Below, in pieces: positions 41,930 to 51,315 of a stretch of DNA of 64,000 bases. The first letter of the stretch is position 1; each line of letters opens with the position of its first letter. The notes under the pieces were generated by a model, which saw nothing but the letters and a program-made list of their open reading frames with translations, was not told the origin of the DNA and made no database searches. Made by a program: the position numbers and the translations under genes. The stretch is from Oceanospirillum linum (GTDB taxonomy: Bacteria; Pseudomonadota; Gammaproteobacteria; Pseudomonadales; Halomonadaceae). Location: NCBI RefSeq assembly GCF_001995095.2, contig NZ_MTSD02000001.1, forward strand, positions 744,001-808,000, read 5' to 3'.

Positions 41930-43636
41930 CTATGCAGTTGCCGCTTCATCTTCAGCCTGTTTGCGAAGTATAAAGCGCTGAATCTTGCCACTTGGAGTCT
42001 TGGGCAGCTCATCAACAAACTCAATTTCCCGCGGGAAGGCGTGAGTCGACAGCCGCTCACGAACCAGATTCTGAATATCCTGCACCAGTTCAGCTGAAGG
42101 CTCATAACCATCACGCAGCACAACAAAAGATTTGATGATATGACCACGCTTAGCATCAGGTTTACCCACGGCAGCACTTTCTGCTACAGCCTCATGCTCC
42201 AGTACTGTACCTTCGACATCAGCTGGCCCGACGCGATAGCCGGCAGTGGTAATGATGTCGTCATCTCGACCGCTAAACTGGAAACAACCATCACGGTTTT
42301 CAAAGACCATATCGCCGGTTAAGTAATACTTGCCATGGAAGGGTTTCTTCTCCTGCCAGGTGTAGCCTTGGAAGAAAAATGCCGGTGAATTTTCCATATC
42401 CACTGCAAACTGCCCCTCTTCGCCAGCACTGACTTCATTGTAGTCCGCATCCAGAGCCACAACACGATAACCCGGCAGTGCATATCCCATCGCACCAATA
42501 TGCACATTGTGCTCCAAAGCATGGTGGTTACAGCAGGTCATGCCAGTTTCAGTCTGACCATAGTGATCCATAACAGGACAACCCAGTACATCACCCACCC
42601 AGTTAACAACCTCCGGGCTTAGCGGCTCACCAGCAGAGCTGGCACGGCGCAATAACAGCTTAGGCTTCATCTCATTATGTGCATCACTGGCCATCATCAT
42701 GCGGTAAGCCGTCGGTGCCGCCGCAAGGTTCGTGATCTGATATTTTTCCAGCATTTCGTAGGTATTTTCGGTGGTAAAGCCTGCCTCATTGAAATGCGTT
42801 GCCACCCCCATGCATAACGGACCGGTAATGGCATAATAAAGACCATAAGCCCAGCCGGGATCAGCCACATTCCAGTACTTATCATCCTGATCCAGGCCGA
42901 TGGCGTATTTCATATAAATATAGAAACCCAACAGCGCTTTTAACGGCACAGCAACGCCTTTGGATTTGCCGACAGTACCTGAGGTGAACATCTGCAGAAA
43001 GGGTTGATCAGCATTCAGAACAACAGGCTCAAACTGATTGCTTTGCGCTGCCATGACTGTAGCAAAATGCAGATCACCTTTAGTTTTAGCTTCTGCTTCA
43101 CTCCCACAAACCTGGACAACAGTTGGTAACCCCTTCACCTGGTCAAACTTATGACGATTAGCCGCATCAGTGACCACTACTTTTGCATCACACTGAGTAA
43201 TGCGATATTCAATTGCTTCATAGCCAAAAGCGGTAAATAACGGCTGATAAACCGCGCCGATACGCCATGTGCCCAACACCACAACCAAAAGGTCCGCAGT
43301 TCGGGGAAGCATACAGGAGATGCGATCTCCTGCTTTTACGCCCTGAGATGCCAGAAAATTTGCAAACTGAGCTGATTTAGCCTGCAACTCAGCCCAGGTA
43401 TGAGTCGAACCGGAACCGTCTGCAGCTTCACAGAAAAGGCCAACTTCATCGCCGCGCCCTGCCAGAACCTGCTTATCGCAGCACTCTATGCAGGCATTAA
43501 ATCCCTCTTTGAGACTCCCAATAAACTGAGTCTCAATCTGATCCATAGAAAAATCAGCCATAAAGGCGGCAAAATGCTGCTTCTCAGCAGCAGAACTTAT
43601 CATAGGGTTTATTTTTTGATCTTTGTTAGCTGTCAT
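41930..43636 (-). CDS. Acyl-CoA synthetase (AMP-forming)
   Basis: Activates a carboxylic acid to its CoA ester through an acyl-adenylate. Started at ATG 43636 (MTANKDQK) with GGAG seven bases before; 568 aa. The phosphate-binding loop TSGTVGKSKGVAVP, the YGQTETGM segment, the hinge region YYLTGDMVFENRDGCFQF / GRDDDIITTAGYRVGP and the catalytic lysine in LPKTPSGKIQRF are intact. Short- to medium-chain or acetyl-CoA-synthetase-like substrates are plausible. First gene of the minus-strand degradation unit; upstream DNA holds a palindrome and a copy of the motif found beside tetR. Confidence 0.9.
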   Translation of the reverse strand: MTANKDQKINPMISSAAEKQHFAAFMADFSMDQIETQFIGSLKEGFNACIECCDKQVLAGRGDEVGLFCEAADGSGSTHTWAELQAKSAQFANFLASQGVKAGDRISCMLPRTADLLVVVLGTWRIGAVYQPLFTAFGYEAIEYRITQCDAKVVVTDAANRHKFDQVKGLPTVVQVCGSEAEAKTKGDLHFATVMAAQSNQFEPVVLNADQPFLQMFTSGTVGKSKGVAVPLKALLGFYIYMKYAIGLDQDDKYWNVADPGWAYGLYYAITGPLCMGVATHFNEAGFTTENTYEMLEKYQITNLAAAPTAYRMMMASDAHNEMKPKLLLRRASSAGEPLSPEVVNWVGDVLGCPVMDHYGQTETGMTCCNHHALEHNVHIGAMGYALPGYRVVALDADYNEVSAGEEGQFAVDMENSPAFFFQGYTWQEKKPFHGKYYLTGDMVFENRDGCFQFSGRDDDIITTAGYRVGPADVEGTVLEHEAVAESAAVGKPDAKRGHIIKSFVVLRDGYEPSAELVQDIQNLVRERLSTHAFPREIEFVDELPKTPSGKIQRFILRKQAEDEAATA

Positions 43637-43738
43637 GACGGATCTCCGAATATCCAATGCCTGATTATTTTTATTCGTGGCGAGCAACCGGTTTTTATTT
43701 ACAGGTATCATTTTTTATGGAAAAACGACAACTTCACA

Positions 43739-43750
43739 GTTTACGTAAAC
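43739..43750. promoter_or_regulatory. Palindrome GTTTACGTAAAC, possible operator
   Basis: Perfect 12-bp palindrome followed by GTAAC, about 100 bp before the acyl-CoA synthetase start. The ACGTAAACGTAA pattern resembles operators of acyl-CoA/branched-chain catabolism regulators such as LiuR as I remember them; no LiuR gene is in the window. Confidence 0.4.
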
Positions 43751-43790
43751 GTAACCTAGTCACTTCAAAAAAAGCGCTCAACTATTAACT

Positions 43791-43800
43791 AGCAAGCGCT
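43791..43800. promoter_or_regulatory. Candidate TetR operator before acyl-CoA synthetase
   Basis: AGCAAGCGCT here is the exact reverse complement of the motif beside tetR at 44542. A further AGCGCT lies at 43773-43778. Shared sites at both ends of the cluster suggest one regulator for synthetase, tetR and thiolase. Confidence 0.5.
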
Positions 43801-43962
43801 CGGTTTTATAACAATTTAGCGATCCTGAAGCAGTCGCGCAAGCCCTTAAAATGCATTTTTCTGTTAAGGGGTGGATTAAAAGCAGGACTCTGTTTTTCTA
43901 GAGCACCTTAAAACGCTGGCAAGACTCTGATCTGCAAACAAAAACAGGCGACGGAGTCAGCC

Positions 43963-44532
43963 TCACCCCAGACCAATCAGCTCACCTAAGGCCTGAGCAA
44001 GATCATCTGGTGTCTTTTCACCGTCAGCATCGTACCACTGAACCGTCCAGTTTAAGGCTCCCAGGGCAAAGCGACGAATCAGCGGCTGATCACCTTTGAT
44101 CAGACCTGTCTCGACACAATCATCTATAACCTGCTGCCACAGCTGCTCATACCGATCACGCATATCAATCAATACGCTCAGAGACTCATCTGTCAGGCTG
44201 CGCCACTCATACAGAGCAACGACATGGGCATTTCTGTCATTCAACAAGGTACTAAGGTGCGCTCTGGCCAGAGCTTTAAACCGCTCTTTCGGCTGAGTAA
44301 GACCCTCCAGTGCCTGATCCGCAATGGTCATGGCGCTTTCCATACCATCCTGTATAACCGCACACAATATTTCCTGTTTGTCGTTAAAGTGATGAAAAAG
44401 ACTGCCGGACTTAATGCCCATGGCATCAGCCAACATACGCACCGTTGTTCGTTCGTAGCCTTGCTCACAGAACAGACGAGCGGCGATGGCTACCAGTTCC
44501 TTGCGTCGTTTTGAATTATTAGTTAGAGTCAT
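43963..44532 (-). CDS. TetR-family regulator of the acyl-CoA cluster
   Basis: Repressor of 189 aa with an N-terminal helix-turn-helix (TTVRMLADAMGIKSGSLFHHF, from about residue 29; key KSGSLFHHF) and a variable ligand-binding C-terminal domain. It is divergent from the thiolase gene, 142 bp away, and lies downstream of no other gene in its strand. Its location between synthetase and thiolase suggests it controls both; acyl-CoA or the free acid would be the likely inducer. The specific ligand cannot be read from sequence. Confidence 0.87.
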   Translation of the reverse strand: MTLTNNSKRRKELVAIAARLFCEQGYERTTVRMLADAMGIKSGSLFHHFNDKQEILCAVIQDGMESAMTIADQALEGLTQPKERFKALARAHLSTLLNDRNAHVVALYEWRSLTDESLSVLIDMRDRYEQLWQQVIDDCVETGLIKGDQPLIRRFALGALNWTVQWYDADGEKTPDDLAQALGELIGLG

Positions 44533-44541
44533 TTCAAATCT

Positions 44542-44556
44542 AGCGCTTGCTTGGTT
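44542..44556. promoter_or_regulatory. Candidate TetR operator between tetR and thiolase
   Basis: AGCGCTTGCTTGGTT lies 9 bp upstream of the tetR start, where binding would autoregulate tetR. Its core AGCGCTTGCT recurs inverted at 43791-43800. Confidence 0.5.
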
Positions 44557-44674
44557 TTTGGTTAATGGCTACCAAATTAACCACAATCCCCCTAAAGCGG
44601 TCAAATATTAGGGAGATAAAATCACAGAGCAATGCGCACCTGTCTCAGGATCAATAACAAAAAGAGGTTCAAGC

Positions 44675-45856
44675 ATGAAAGAAGATGCAGTGGTAATCGT
44701 TTCCGGGGCACGCACCCCAATGGGTGGCATGATGGGCAGCCTGAGCTCTCTGACAGCACCTCAACTTGGCAGTGTTGCTATCGCCGATGCGGTTGATCGC
44801 GCCAACCTTAAGCCTGAAGATATTCAGGAAGTGATTATGGGTTGTGTTCTTCCGGCAAGTCTTGGCCAGGGGCCTGCCCGTCAGGCCATGATGGGGGCTG
44901 ATATTCCTGTTTCCACTGGTGCGACCACTGTCAATAAACTGTGCGGTTCAGGTATGAAAGCCGCTATGCTGGCACATGACCTGATTAAAGCAGGCAGCAA
45001 CGATATTATGGTTGCCGGTGGTATGGAGAGCATGAGTAATGCGCCTTACCTGATGACAAAAGCCCGCAGCGGTATGCGCCTGGGTCATGGCGAGGTTAAA
45101 GACCATATGTTCCTTGATGGTCTGGAAGATGCCCGCACCGGCAAGCTGATGGGCGTATTTGCTCAGGAGATCGCCGATGATCGTGGCTACACCCGTGAGG
45201 CGATGGATAATTTTGCCATTGCATCCCTTAAGAAAGCCATGGCGGCGATTGATAACGGTAAACTGAAAGCGGAAACGGCTCCCGTCACGGTATCCAGCCG
45301 TAAAGGCGAAACAGTCATTGCTGATGATGAACAGCCCCATAACGCGAATATTGATAAAATTCCTTCTCTGCGACCCGCATTTACGAAAGACGGTACGGTA
45401 ACAGCAGCTAATTCCAGCTCGATCTCAGACGGTGCATCTGCTCTGGTACTCATGCGTGAGTCCGAAGCTGAAAAGCGTGGCCTGAAACCTATGGCACGCT
45501 TTGTTGCCCATGCTACTCACTCGATGCAACCATCAGAGTTTACCCTAGCGCCTATCGGCTCCATTCAGAAGGTTCTGGATAAAGCGGGCTGGTCGATCGA
45601 TGATGTAGACCTGTTCGAGATCAACGAGGCCTTTGCCATCGTCACCATGCTGGCGATTGATGGCCTTAATATCCCGTCAGAAAAGGTGAATATCTATGGT
45701 GGAGCCTGTGCTCAAGGCCACCCGATTGGCTCCACTGGCTCCCGTATTCTGGTTACTCTGATGCATGCCTTGCAACAGGAAGGCAAAAAACGTGGTATCG
45801 CTTCGCTGTGTATTGGCGGCGGCGAAGCAACAGCGGTCGCTGTTGAGCTACTGTAA
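44675..45856 (+). CDS. Acetyl-CoA acetyltransferase (thiolase)
   Basis: Thiolase of 393 aa that cleaves 3-ketoacyl-CoA or condenses two acetyl-CoA. The active-site Cys is in NKLCGSGMKA (residue 90 or so), the His in GGACAQGHPIGSTGSR and the second Cys in LCIGGGEATAVAVE near the C-terminus. An AAGAGG site precedes ATG. It is divergent from tetR. With the synthetase, SDR and acyl-CoA dehydrogenase on the other side of tetR it covers three steps of beta-oxidation plus activation. Confidence 0.92.
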   Translation: MKEDAVVIVSGARTPMGGMMGSLSSLTAPQLGSVAIADAVDRANLKPEDIQEVIMGCVLPASLGQGPARQAMMGADIPVSTGATTVNKLCGSGMKAAMLAHDLIKAGSNDIMVAGGMESMSNAPYLMTKARSGMRLGHGEVKDHMFLDGLEDARTGKLMGVFAQEIADDRGYTREAMDNFAIASLKKAMAAIDNGKLKAETAPVTVSSRKGETVIADDEQPHNANIDKIPSLRPAFTKDGTVTAANSSSISDGASALVLMRESEAEKRGLKPMARFVAHATHSMQPSEFTLAPIGSIQKVLDKAGWSIDDVDLFEINEAFAIVTMLAIDGLNIPSEKVNIYGGACAQGHPIGSTGSRILVTLMHALQQEGKKRGIASLCIGGGEATAVAVELL

Positions 45857-45890
45857 TCATCAGATAGCACAATACCGCTGATTAAAGATA

Positions 45891-45929
45891 AAAAAGCCGC
45901 TACTTCTGATAAGAATGCAGCGGCTTTTT
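45891..45929. terminator. Bidirectional terminator between thiolase and chemoreceptor
   Basis: Arms AAAAAGCCGCT (45891-45901) and AGCGGCTTTTT (45919-45929) pair perfectly, giving a U-run in both directions. The two genes converge on it. Confidence 0.92.
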
Positions 45930-45955
45930 AATGCTATTCTCGGTTAAAACCGATG

Positions 45956-47890
45956 CTAAACCTTGAAACGCTCTACCTTTTGGTCCAGTTCATTCACCAG
46001 GGACTCAAGCTCTCTACTGGTTGCTGCAGCATGATCGACAACCTCAAAAGTCATTTTAGCTTCAGCTACAATCTGCTCCAGCGCATGGGTCATGCTCTGA
46101 GCACGTGACGACTGATCCGATGTCATATCCGTGATCTCTTCAAACATACGGTGCAAGTTATCCACAGAGGCACTGACCGTTGCCAGACGTTCATCAGACT
46201 GACGCATGCCTTCAATGCTGTTCCGGGCAATTTCACTGGCATTATTGATCGCCTGAACTGCTTTTTGAGTGCCGGATTGAAGCTCGATGATCTGCTGTTC
46301 AATATCTTCTGTTGATTGCTGGGTTTTACTGGCCAGCATACGAACCTCATCTGCAACAACCGCAAAACCACGCCCGGTTTCCCCCGCCCGGGCTGCTTCA
46401 ATAGCAGCGTTCAGCGCCAAAAGATTGGTTTGCTCTGCGATAGATTTAATCATATCCAGTACATCGCCAATCTGGTCACTTTGCGAGGCCAAACTATTGA
46501 TTACTTCCGCAGTGTTCTCAACATCTGTTACCAAAACCTCAATATCATGGCGCACCTGCCGGGAAATCACCGAGCTCTGAGTCGTTTCCTCACGAATTCT
46601 GTCAACGTTTTTAAGTGTTTCGGCAACACTTTTACTCTCCTCAGAAACACTCTCGGCAATATAAGCCACAGACGATGATGCGTCGGAAGCGGCTCCCTGC
46701 TGTCTTTCGGTAGCCTCAGAAGCCTGTAGCGTGCCTTTATGCATCGTCGAAACGACATCAGTGGTATGACGGGATAGCTGCTGTACATCATTGATGATCA
46801 TTTGTATCGCTACAACAAAGTGATTCACCTTATCCGCCATCTCAGTAATTTCATCATTGCCCGACACTTTGATCCTACGGGTAAGGTCCCCCTCTCCGGC
46901 GGATAGATCCTCCAAGGCATCGGTCAGTACATTAACCCGGCGTAATAAGCGAACGGAAAGTACAATCACCAGTACAACCACAAGTACCAGCGCACTGATC
47001 ACAGACACTAATGTCATATGAGTCACCAACTCATCGGAAGAGCTCTCAATGCTCTTGCCAATACTTTCCCGGGCCGAGTCGTTATTTCTCTGAATGCTGT
47101 CCAGGCGTTTCAAAAGCTCAGCTACAGACTGGGCACCACCACTATCAATACTTGCCTTTACCGAAGAAATACTCTGATCTATCAAGGCATTGAAGCCCGA
47201 CTCCATTTTCTGAGTACCCTGAATCACCGAGTCACGGCTCACACCCAAAACAAGCTGGCCAATGACCGCTCCGTTCGGATTAATAGGCTGCTCAATCACA
47301 ATCAGGCGTTCATGTTTCTTTGCCGCATCTACAATCCGGCTCAGTGTATTATCGCCATCACCTGTTTTCATCAGCTCTTTAACCAGATCGCTTTTGCGGT
47401 TCAAGTAGCGAGTCAGACGTTTACCATAGCCGTCATAAAAACCGGCAAAAACCACATGTTCACTTTCATGTGCCATTTTCACGTATTGCGTTAACTGCGG
47501 TGTATCACGATCCCAGATCGCCTGAGGTGAGACAGCTGCCAGCAGCACCGCCATATTCCGGGATGTCTCCATAAGCGAAGATTCAAGTAAAGCCACTGTC
47601 GCCTTCTTTTCCTGCTCCAGTTGCAGCTGCAACTTTGCAGAAAGATCATCGGAGACACTTTGTGTCATACGGGATATTTGCGCCTGCACGCCTTCACTCG
47701 CAGCCTGGAGCTCATCAGAAACTTTGCCATTTTCAACACTCAGACGACTGCGAATATCCGAGATAAGGTTTTTACCACCAGAGGTAGTCAAAAAAATAGT
47801 CAGCAGGGTCTGTATACCTGCGAGAAATATAATAGCGATGATTACCGGGCGCAGTAATCGACTATTTAATGCAAATGACTGCTTCGACAT
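45956..47890 (-). CDS. Methyl-accepting chemotaxis protein
   Basis: Transmembrane chemoreceptor of 644 aa. Transmembrane helix 1 at about residues 15-35 and helix 2 at about 292-314 enclose a periplasmic sensor region of about 255 aa, partly helical with a double-CACHE- or dCache-like style not firmly assigned. A HAMP domain follows (about 315-370), then the signalling hairpin with the conserved tip [20 protein letters not shown]. The ligand is unknown. No sigma-28 promoter was found upstream. It is transcribed toward the thiolase and ends at a bidirectional terminator. Confidence 0.93.
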   Translation of the reverse strand: MSKQSFALNSRLLRPVIIAIIFLAGIQTLLTIFLTTSGGKNLISDIRSRLSVENGKVSDELQAASEGVQAQISRMTQSVSDDLSAKLQLQLEQEKKATVALLESSLMETSRNMAVLLAAVSPQAIWDRDTPQLTQYVKMAHESEHVVFAGFYDGYGKRLTRYLNRKSDLVKELMKTGDGDNTLSRIVDAAKKHERLIVIEQPINPNGAVIGQLVLGVSRDSVIQGTQKMESGFNALIDQSISSVKASIDSGGAQSVAELLKRLDSIQRNNDSARESIGKSIESSSDELVTHMTLVSVISALVLVVVLVIVLSVRLLRRVNVLTDALEDLSAGEGDLTRRIKVSGNDEITEMADKVNHFVVAIQMIINDVQQLSRHTTDVVSTMHKGTLQASEATERQQGAASDASSSVAYIAESVSEESKSVAETLKNVDRIREETTQSSVISRQVRHDIEVLVTDVENTAEVINSLASQSDQIGDVLDMIKSIAEQTNLLALNAAIEAARAGETGRGFAVVADEVRMLASKTQQSTEDIEQQIIELQSGTQKAVQAINNASEIARNSIEGMRQSDERLATVSASVDNLHRMFEEITDMTSDQSSRAQSMTHALEQIVAEAKMTFEVVDHAAATSRELESLVNELDQKVERFKV

Positions 47891-48261
47891 AACAGCACCT
47901 AATTTTAAAGCAACTTGTGATTGCCTACCCTTTGGTCATATTATTTATGCCGTGGGCGTATTTATTATTTTTCTGAGCTTCAGATCCTTAAAGCGTCAGA
48001 CCCTGACAAAGAATAATACTTTCGTCTCACAATAAAAACCGCTTTATTGTGCTTTTAACCCAAAAAAACACTACTTTTTGCTGAAAAACCGATTAAAACC
48101 CGCCATTTTTATAAAAAGTCCGATAAGTGACGCCCCTACCGGCTCCTGTTATATTCACACACTTTTTTCATGCTCATTGCTGTAGCAAATGGTTGTTATC
48201 TCTTGGCAGGCTCACCATAATTGAGCTAGTTTTAAGTCCTCATTTACTCAATAGCCTGCCC
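47891..48261. other. Intergenic region upstream of chemoreceptor
   Basis: This 371-bp region is between divergent genes. The open frame starting at 48127 covers part of it, but its first 45 codons look non-coding (Cys/His/Leu mix without family features). No convincing sigma-28 or sigma-54 site was seen; a TCCGATAA at 48119 lacks a -35 partner. Confidence 0.5.
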
Positions 48262-48882
48262 ATGGTGTTTGCGATGCGATCCAGAAGTAAGAACAGTGCA
48301 CACTTTTTTATCAATGCCGCCACCGTTGCAGCAGAGTTAAGCGAAGTTCTCACCGAAGCAAAGAATATTTCTCTGGAAGCGATGAATGCAAAGGCATTAG
48401 TTGCCAGGGCTGGTGACAATGTCCGTACTTTTAAGCCCATCACTGATTTCATGGTTGAATTAGCAAACGACACCATTTTGCTGGTCAAGGAAATCAATCG
48501 GGAGGCACTGGTTTTATCCAGAACCTCCCTGAACGAGCTACACAGCTCCGATGCTAATATCCGTTTTGCCAAAGCCCAACAAAAAGCTTCAACTGCGCTT
48601 TATGTGGAAACCCTTGACCCGATGGCAAGAGAAGCGTCCAACCAGCACCACCAGCAGGCTGTTCAGTTAAAGCGCCATATGAGAAAGCTGTTCGAGCTGC
48701 TTGATGAGATTGAGTCCCGTATGCTGGCCGCAAATGTTGTCACGGCAACCTCCCGGCTTGAAGCTGCTACCGCCGCTGACAGCTACCAGGCAAGCCTTGA
48801 AGGCATTGTTGTGAAGCTGGAAAAAGCCGCTAATCGAATTAAACATATAGCAACCAAATGCCGGCGTTCACTGGAACGTTAA
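48262..48882 (+). CDS. Uncharacterised helical protein beside chemoreceptor
   Basis: I do not recognise the family. The protein, started at MVFAMRSRSKN (206 aa; ATG 48274 is an alternative), is soluble and almost fully helical with many Ala, Leu, Glu and Lys, including NAKALVARAGDNVRTFKPIT near residues 50-70. The pattern resembles a short chemoreceptor-type four-helix region, and an MCP gene is its divergent neighbour. No membrane segment, metal motif or catalytic motif is visible. It precedes the metallo-beta-lactamase-fold gene by 69 bp and could share its transcript. The start is uncertain, as no strong ribosome site was seen. Confidence 0.6.
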   Translation: MVFAMRSRSKNSAHFFINAATVAAELSEVLTEAKNISLEAMNAKALVARAGDNVRTFKPITDFMVELANDTILLVKEINREALVLSRTSLNELHSSDANIRFAKAQQKASTALYVETLDPMAREASNQHHQQAVQLKRHMRKLFELLDEIESRMLAANVVTATSRLEAATAADSYQASLEGIVVKLEKAANRIKHIATKCRRSLER

Positions 48883-48951
48883 GGCAGTAAATCATCCACA
48901 TTTTTACGCGGCCCTTCTCCAGGGAAGCAATAAAGTAAAACGGATTCAAAT

Positions 48952-49689
48952 ATGAAAGTTGTAAAGCTTCACGAAGGACGTAGCCATGAATGGTTGGTTT
49001 TTGGGCGGGATGAAGAGCGTCCGAGTAAAATCATTGATACCAACCAATATATGATCAAGACCACTAACCATACCATTATGCTGGACCCGGGTGGTATTGA
49101 GTTATTTTCTGCTATGCTGGCGGCCGTTGTTCATCATGTTCCGGTTAACCAAATTACCCACTTGTTTGCCTCCCATCAGGATCCGGATATTATCTCTTCC
49201 CTCGGGTTATGGGATAAAACATTACCCCACGCCGAGCTATACGCCCCCTGGCTATGGGAAGGCTTCCTTCGTCATTTCGGCTGCAACAGCATTCGCTACA
49301 ACCCATTACCGGACGAAGGTAAAAGTATTCGGCTGGATGATATTGAGCTGCAGTTTATTCCAGCGCATTACATGCATTCCTCCGGCAATTTCAGCGTGTA
49401 TGACCCCCAGGCAAAAATCCTGATGAGCGGAGATATTGGTGCCGCGCTTCTGCCCGACGGTGCTCCGTTATTTGTTGAAGACTTCGACGCTCATGTTGAA
49501 AAAATGCGCCTGTTCCACCAGCGCTGGATGCCATCTAATCGGGCAAAGAAGGATTGGGTTCGCCGCGTGCGCCAGCTTGATATTGAGTATATGGCACCTC
49601 AGCATGGAGCCATATTCAAAGGGCGCGATGTTCAGCGCTTTCTCGACTGGCTTGATGAGCTTGAAGTCGGTACAGGCATACACCAATAA
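48952..49689 (+). CDS. Metallo-beta-lactamase-fold protein, oxygen-binding diiron (ODP-like)
   Basis: Protein of 245 aa with a metallo-beta-lactamase fold of the flavodiiron/ODP branch rather than a hydrolase. Metal ligands are suggested by SHQDPD (His75, Asp77, Asp79; flavodiiron HxExDH), HYMHSSGNF (His142), MSGDIG (Asp161) and a late APQHG His. The last His of the first motif is replaced by Ile. ODP proteins reversibly bind oxygen and in some bacteria work with chemoreceptors. The nearby MCP makes a sensory role plausible, but an enzymatic role is possible. There is no flavodoxin domain. Confidence 0.7.
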   Translation: MKVVKLHEGRSHEWLVFGRDEERPSKIIDTNQYMIKTTNHTIMLDPGGIELFSAMLAAVVHHVPVNQITHLFASHQDPDIISSLGLWDKTLPHAELYAPWLWEGFLRHFGCNSIRYNPLPDEGKSIRLDDIELQFIPAHYMHSSGNFSVYDPQAKILMSGDIGAALLPDGAPLFVEDFDAHVEKMRLFHQRWMPSNRAKKDWVRRVRQLDIEYMAPQHGAIFKGRDVQRFLDWLDELEVGTGIHQ

Positions 49690-50027
49690 ATTGTGCAATG
49701 TTTGCTAAAAAAGCAACCCTGTGCCCAGTGGACTAACAAAAAGTCACTGGGCTTCACACTTAGCTAATAATTTATCCTCCCAGGCCTCTGGCCCGTAACT
49801 TTTTCCATACAGCTATTATAGCCTGAGCATGCGTGCTGCAAACTCTCTCCCCTGCCGTATAAAATAATTTACAGGCTTACTGGATTTAACCCGATTACTC
49901 TCATTACTCGACACCTAAAATCAATCGAAAAAGACGTTAATATCAAGCTGTTATATTGAGCCTTCACGTCTGTGCTCACGGATCAAAACAAAAATATTGT
50001 TATACCCTTTCTGCTTTGGAGCCCTCC
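49690..50027. other. Intergenic region with hairpin before aminotransferase
   Basis: This 338-bp stretch has no visible gene. A long imperfect hairpin (GCCCAGTGGACT at 49723-49734 with AGTCACTGGGC at 49742-49752) could end the upstream gene, but no U-run follows. The aminotransferase promoter should be within the last 200 bp; none is clear. Confidence 0.45.
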
Positions 50028-51224
50028 ATGTTTGAAAATGTAAAAGCCATTCCCGGTGATGCCTTGCTGGCACTCATGATGGAATTTAAGAAAGACCCCA
50101 CACCTGCAAAAATTGATCTTGGCGTTGGCGTATACAAGGATGATGCAGGCCTGACACCGATTCTGCCAGCTGTAAAAAAAGCAGAAGCACTGATTCTGGA
50201 AAACGAACAAAGCAAGGGCTATATCGGCCCGGCAGGAGCCCCTGAGTTAGCGCCACTCCTGCAATCTCTGATGCTAGGTGACCAGCATAATCTGATCCGT
50301 GAAAAGCGCATTGCAACGACTCAGACACCTGGCGGGACAGGTGCTCTTCGGGTAGCTGGCGACCTGATCAACGCACTGAATCCAAACGCAAAAATCTGGG
50401 TGAGTGACCCTACATGGTCCAACCATTTTCACGTCTTCGCCGGAGCAGGTATTGAAGTACGTACCTACCCTTATTATGACGCTCAGCAAAACGCCCTTGC
50501 TTTTGAGAATATGCTGGCTGCAATCCATGAAATACCATCCGGCGATGTGATTTTGCTCCACGCCAGCTGTCATAACCCAACAGGAATCGATCCGACTCTG
50601 GAGCAATGGCAGCAAATCAGCGATCTTGTCGCAGAGCGCGCTCTGCTTCCGTTAATTGATTGCGCATACCAGGGCTTTGGTGACGGTTTAGAAGAAGATG
50701 TACAGGGTTTAAAACTGATTCTGGAAAAGTCTCCCGAAGCTCTGATCACCACATCCTGTTCGAAAAATTTTGGCCTTTATAACGAGCGTATCGGGGCTTT
50801 GAGCGTAGTCGCAGCCGAGCCTGAACATTGCAATAATGTTTTCTCCCAGGCGTGTAATTGCATTAGAGCAAACTATTCAAACCCTCCGGCCCACGGAGCT
50901 GCCATTGTGACCACCATCCTGTCTGATCAGGCTTTGCGCCAGCAGTGGGAGACTGAGTTATCAGAGATGCGTACCCGTATTCATCGCATGCGTACAGAAC
51001 TGGTTAAAAATCTGAGCGCCCTGTCCGATGAACGCGACTTCAGCTTTATTGCGGCCCAGAAAGGTATGTTTTCATATTCGGGGCTGAGCAGAGACGAAGT
51101 AAAATACCTGAAGGACAAGTACGCCATCTACGCAGTAGACTCAGGCCGGATCAATATTGCCGGCATTAATGACGGTAACCTTGGAAGGCTGAGCCAGGCC
51201 ATTGCGGAAGCCATTGACCGTTAA
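50028..51224 (+). CDS. Aspartate/aromatic amino acid aminotransferase (class I)
   Basis: PLP-dependent transaminase of 398 aa, AspC/TyrB/PhhC type. Started at MFENVKAIPGDALL (ATG 50028) because a GGAG site lies nearby and this is the family N-terminus; the frame continues 24 codons upstream without homology. The signature ASCHNPTGIDPT, the DCAYQGFGDGLEED segment and the Schiff-base lysine in TTSCSKNFGLYNERIG are present, and so is the C-terminal Arg region (GRINIAG). Whether aspartate or aromatic substrates are preferred cannot be told. Confidence 0.92.
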   Translation: MFENVKAIPGDALLALMMEFKKDPTPAKIDLGVGVYKDDAGLTPILPAVKKAEALILENEQSKGYIGPAGAPELAPLLQSLMLGDQHNLIREKRIATTQTPGGTGALRVAGDLINALNPNAKIWVSDPTWSNHFHVFAGAGIEVRTYPYYDAQQNALAFENMLAAIHEIPSGDVILLHASCHNPTGIDPTLEQWQQISDLVAERALLPLIDCAYQGFGDGLEEDVQGLKLILEKSPEALITTSCSKNFGLYNERIGALSVVAAEPEHCNNVFSQACNCIRANYSNPPAHGAAIVTTILSDQALRQQWETELSEMRTRIHRMRTELVKNLSALSDERDFSFIAAQKGMFSYSGLSRDEVKYLKDKYAIYAVDSGRINIAGINDGNLGRLSQAIAEAIDR

Positions 51225-51249
51225 GTCGAACATTTTAACAACAATAGAT

Positions 51250-51282
51250 TATAAGGGCTGCAAATCGTCAGCAGCCCTTATA
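51250..51282. terminator. Terminator between aminotransferase and GGDEF/EAL gene
   Basis: Arms ATAAGGGCTGC (51251-51261) and GCAGCCCTTAT (51271-51281) pair perfectly over a nine-base loop. Flanks are A/T-rich on both sides, so it may serve both converging genes. Confidence 0.82.
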
Positions 51283-51315
51283 CTTACTTCTGGCACAAGG
51301 AAGTAACCTTGTAGG

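Larger units (their letters stand above)
43637..43962. other. Intergenic region tetR / acyl-CoA synthetase
   Basis: A 326-bp stretch without a visible gene. It contains the perfect palindrome GTTTACGTAAAC (43739-43750), a likely TetR half-operator (43791-43800) and further GCGCT repeats near 43773. Confidence 0.6.

Noticed and set aside
48119-48126. TCCGATAA resembling a sigma-28 -10 element before the helical protein gene
   Set aside because: No TAAAG-like -35 is found at 11 bases spacing.
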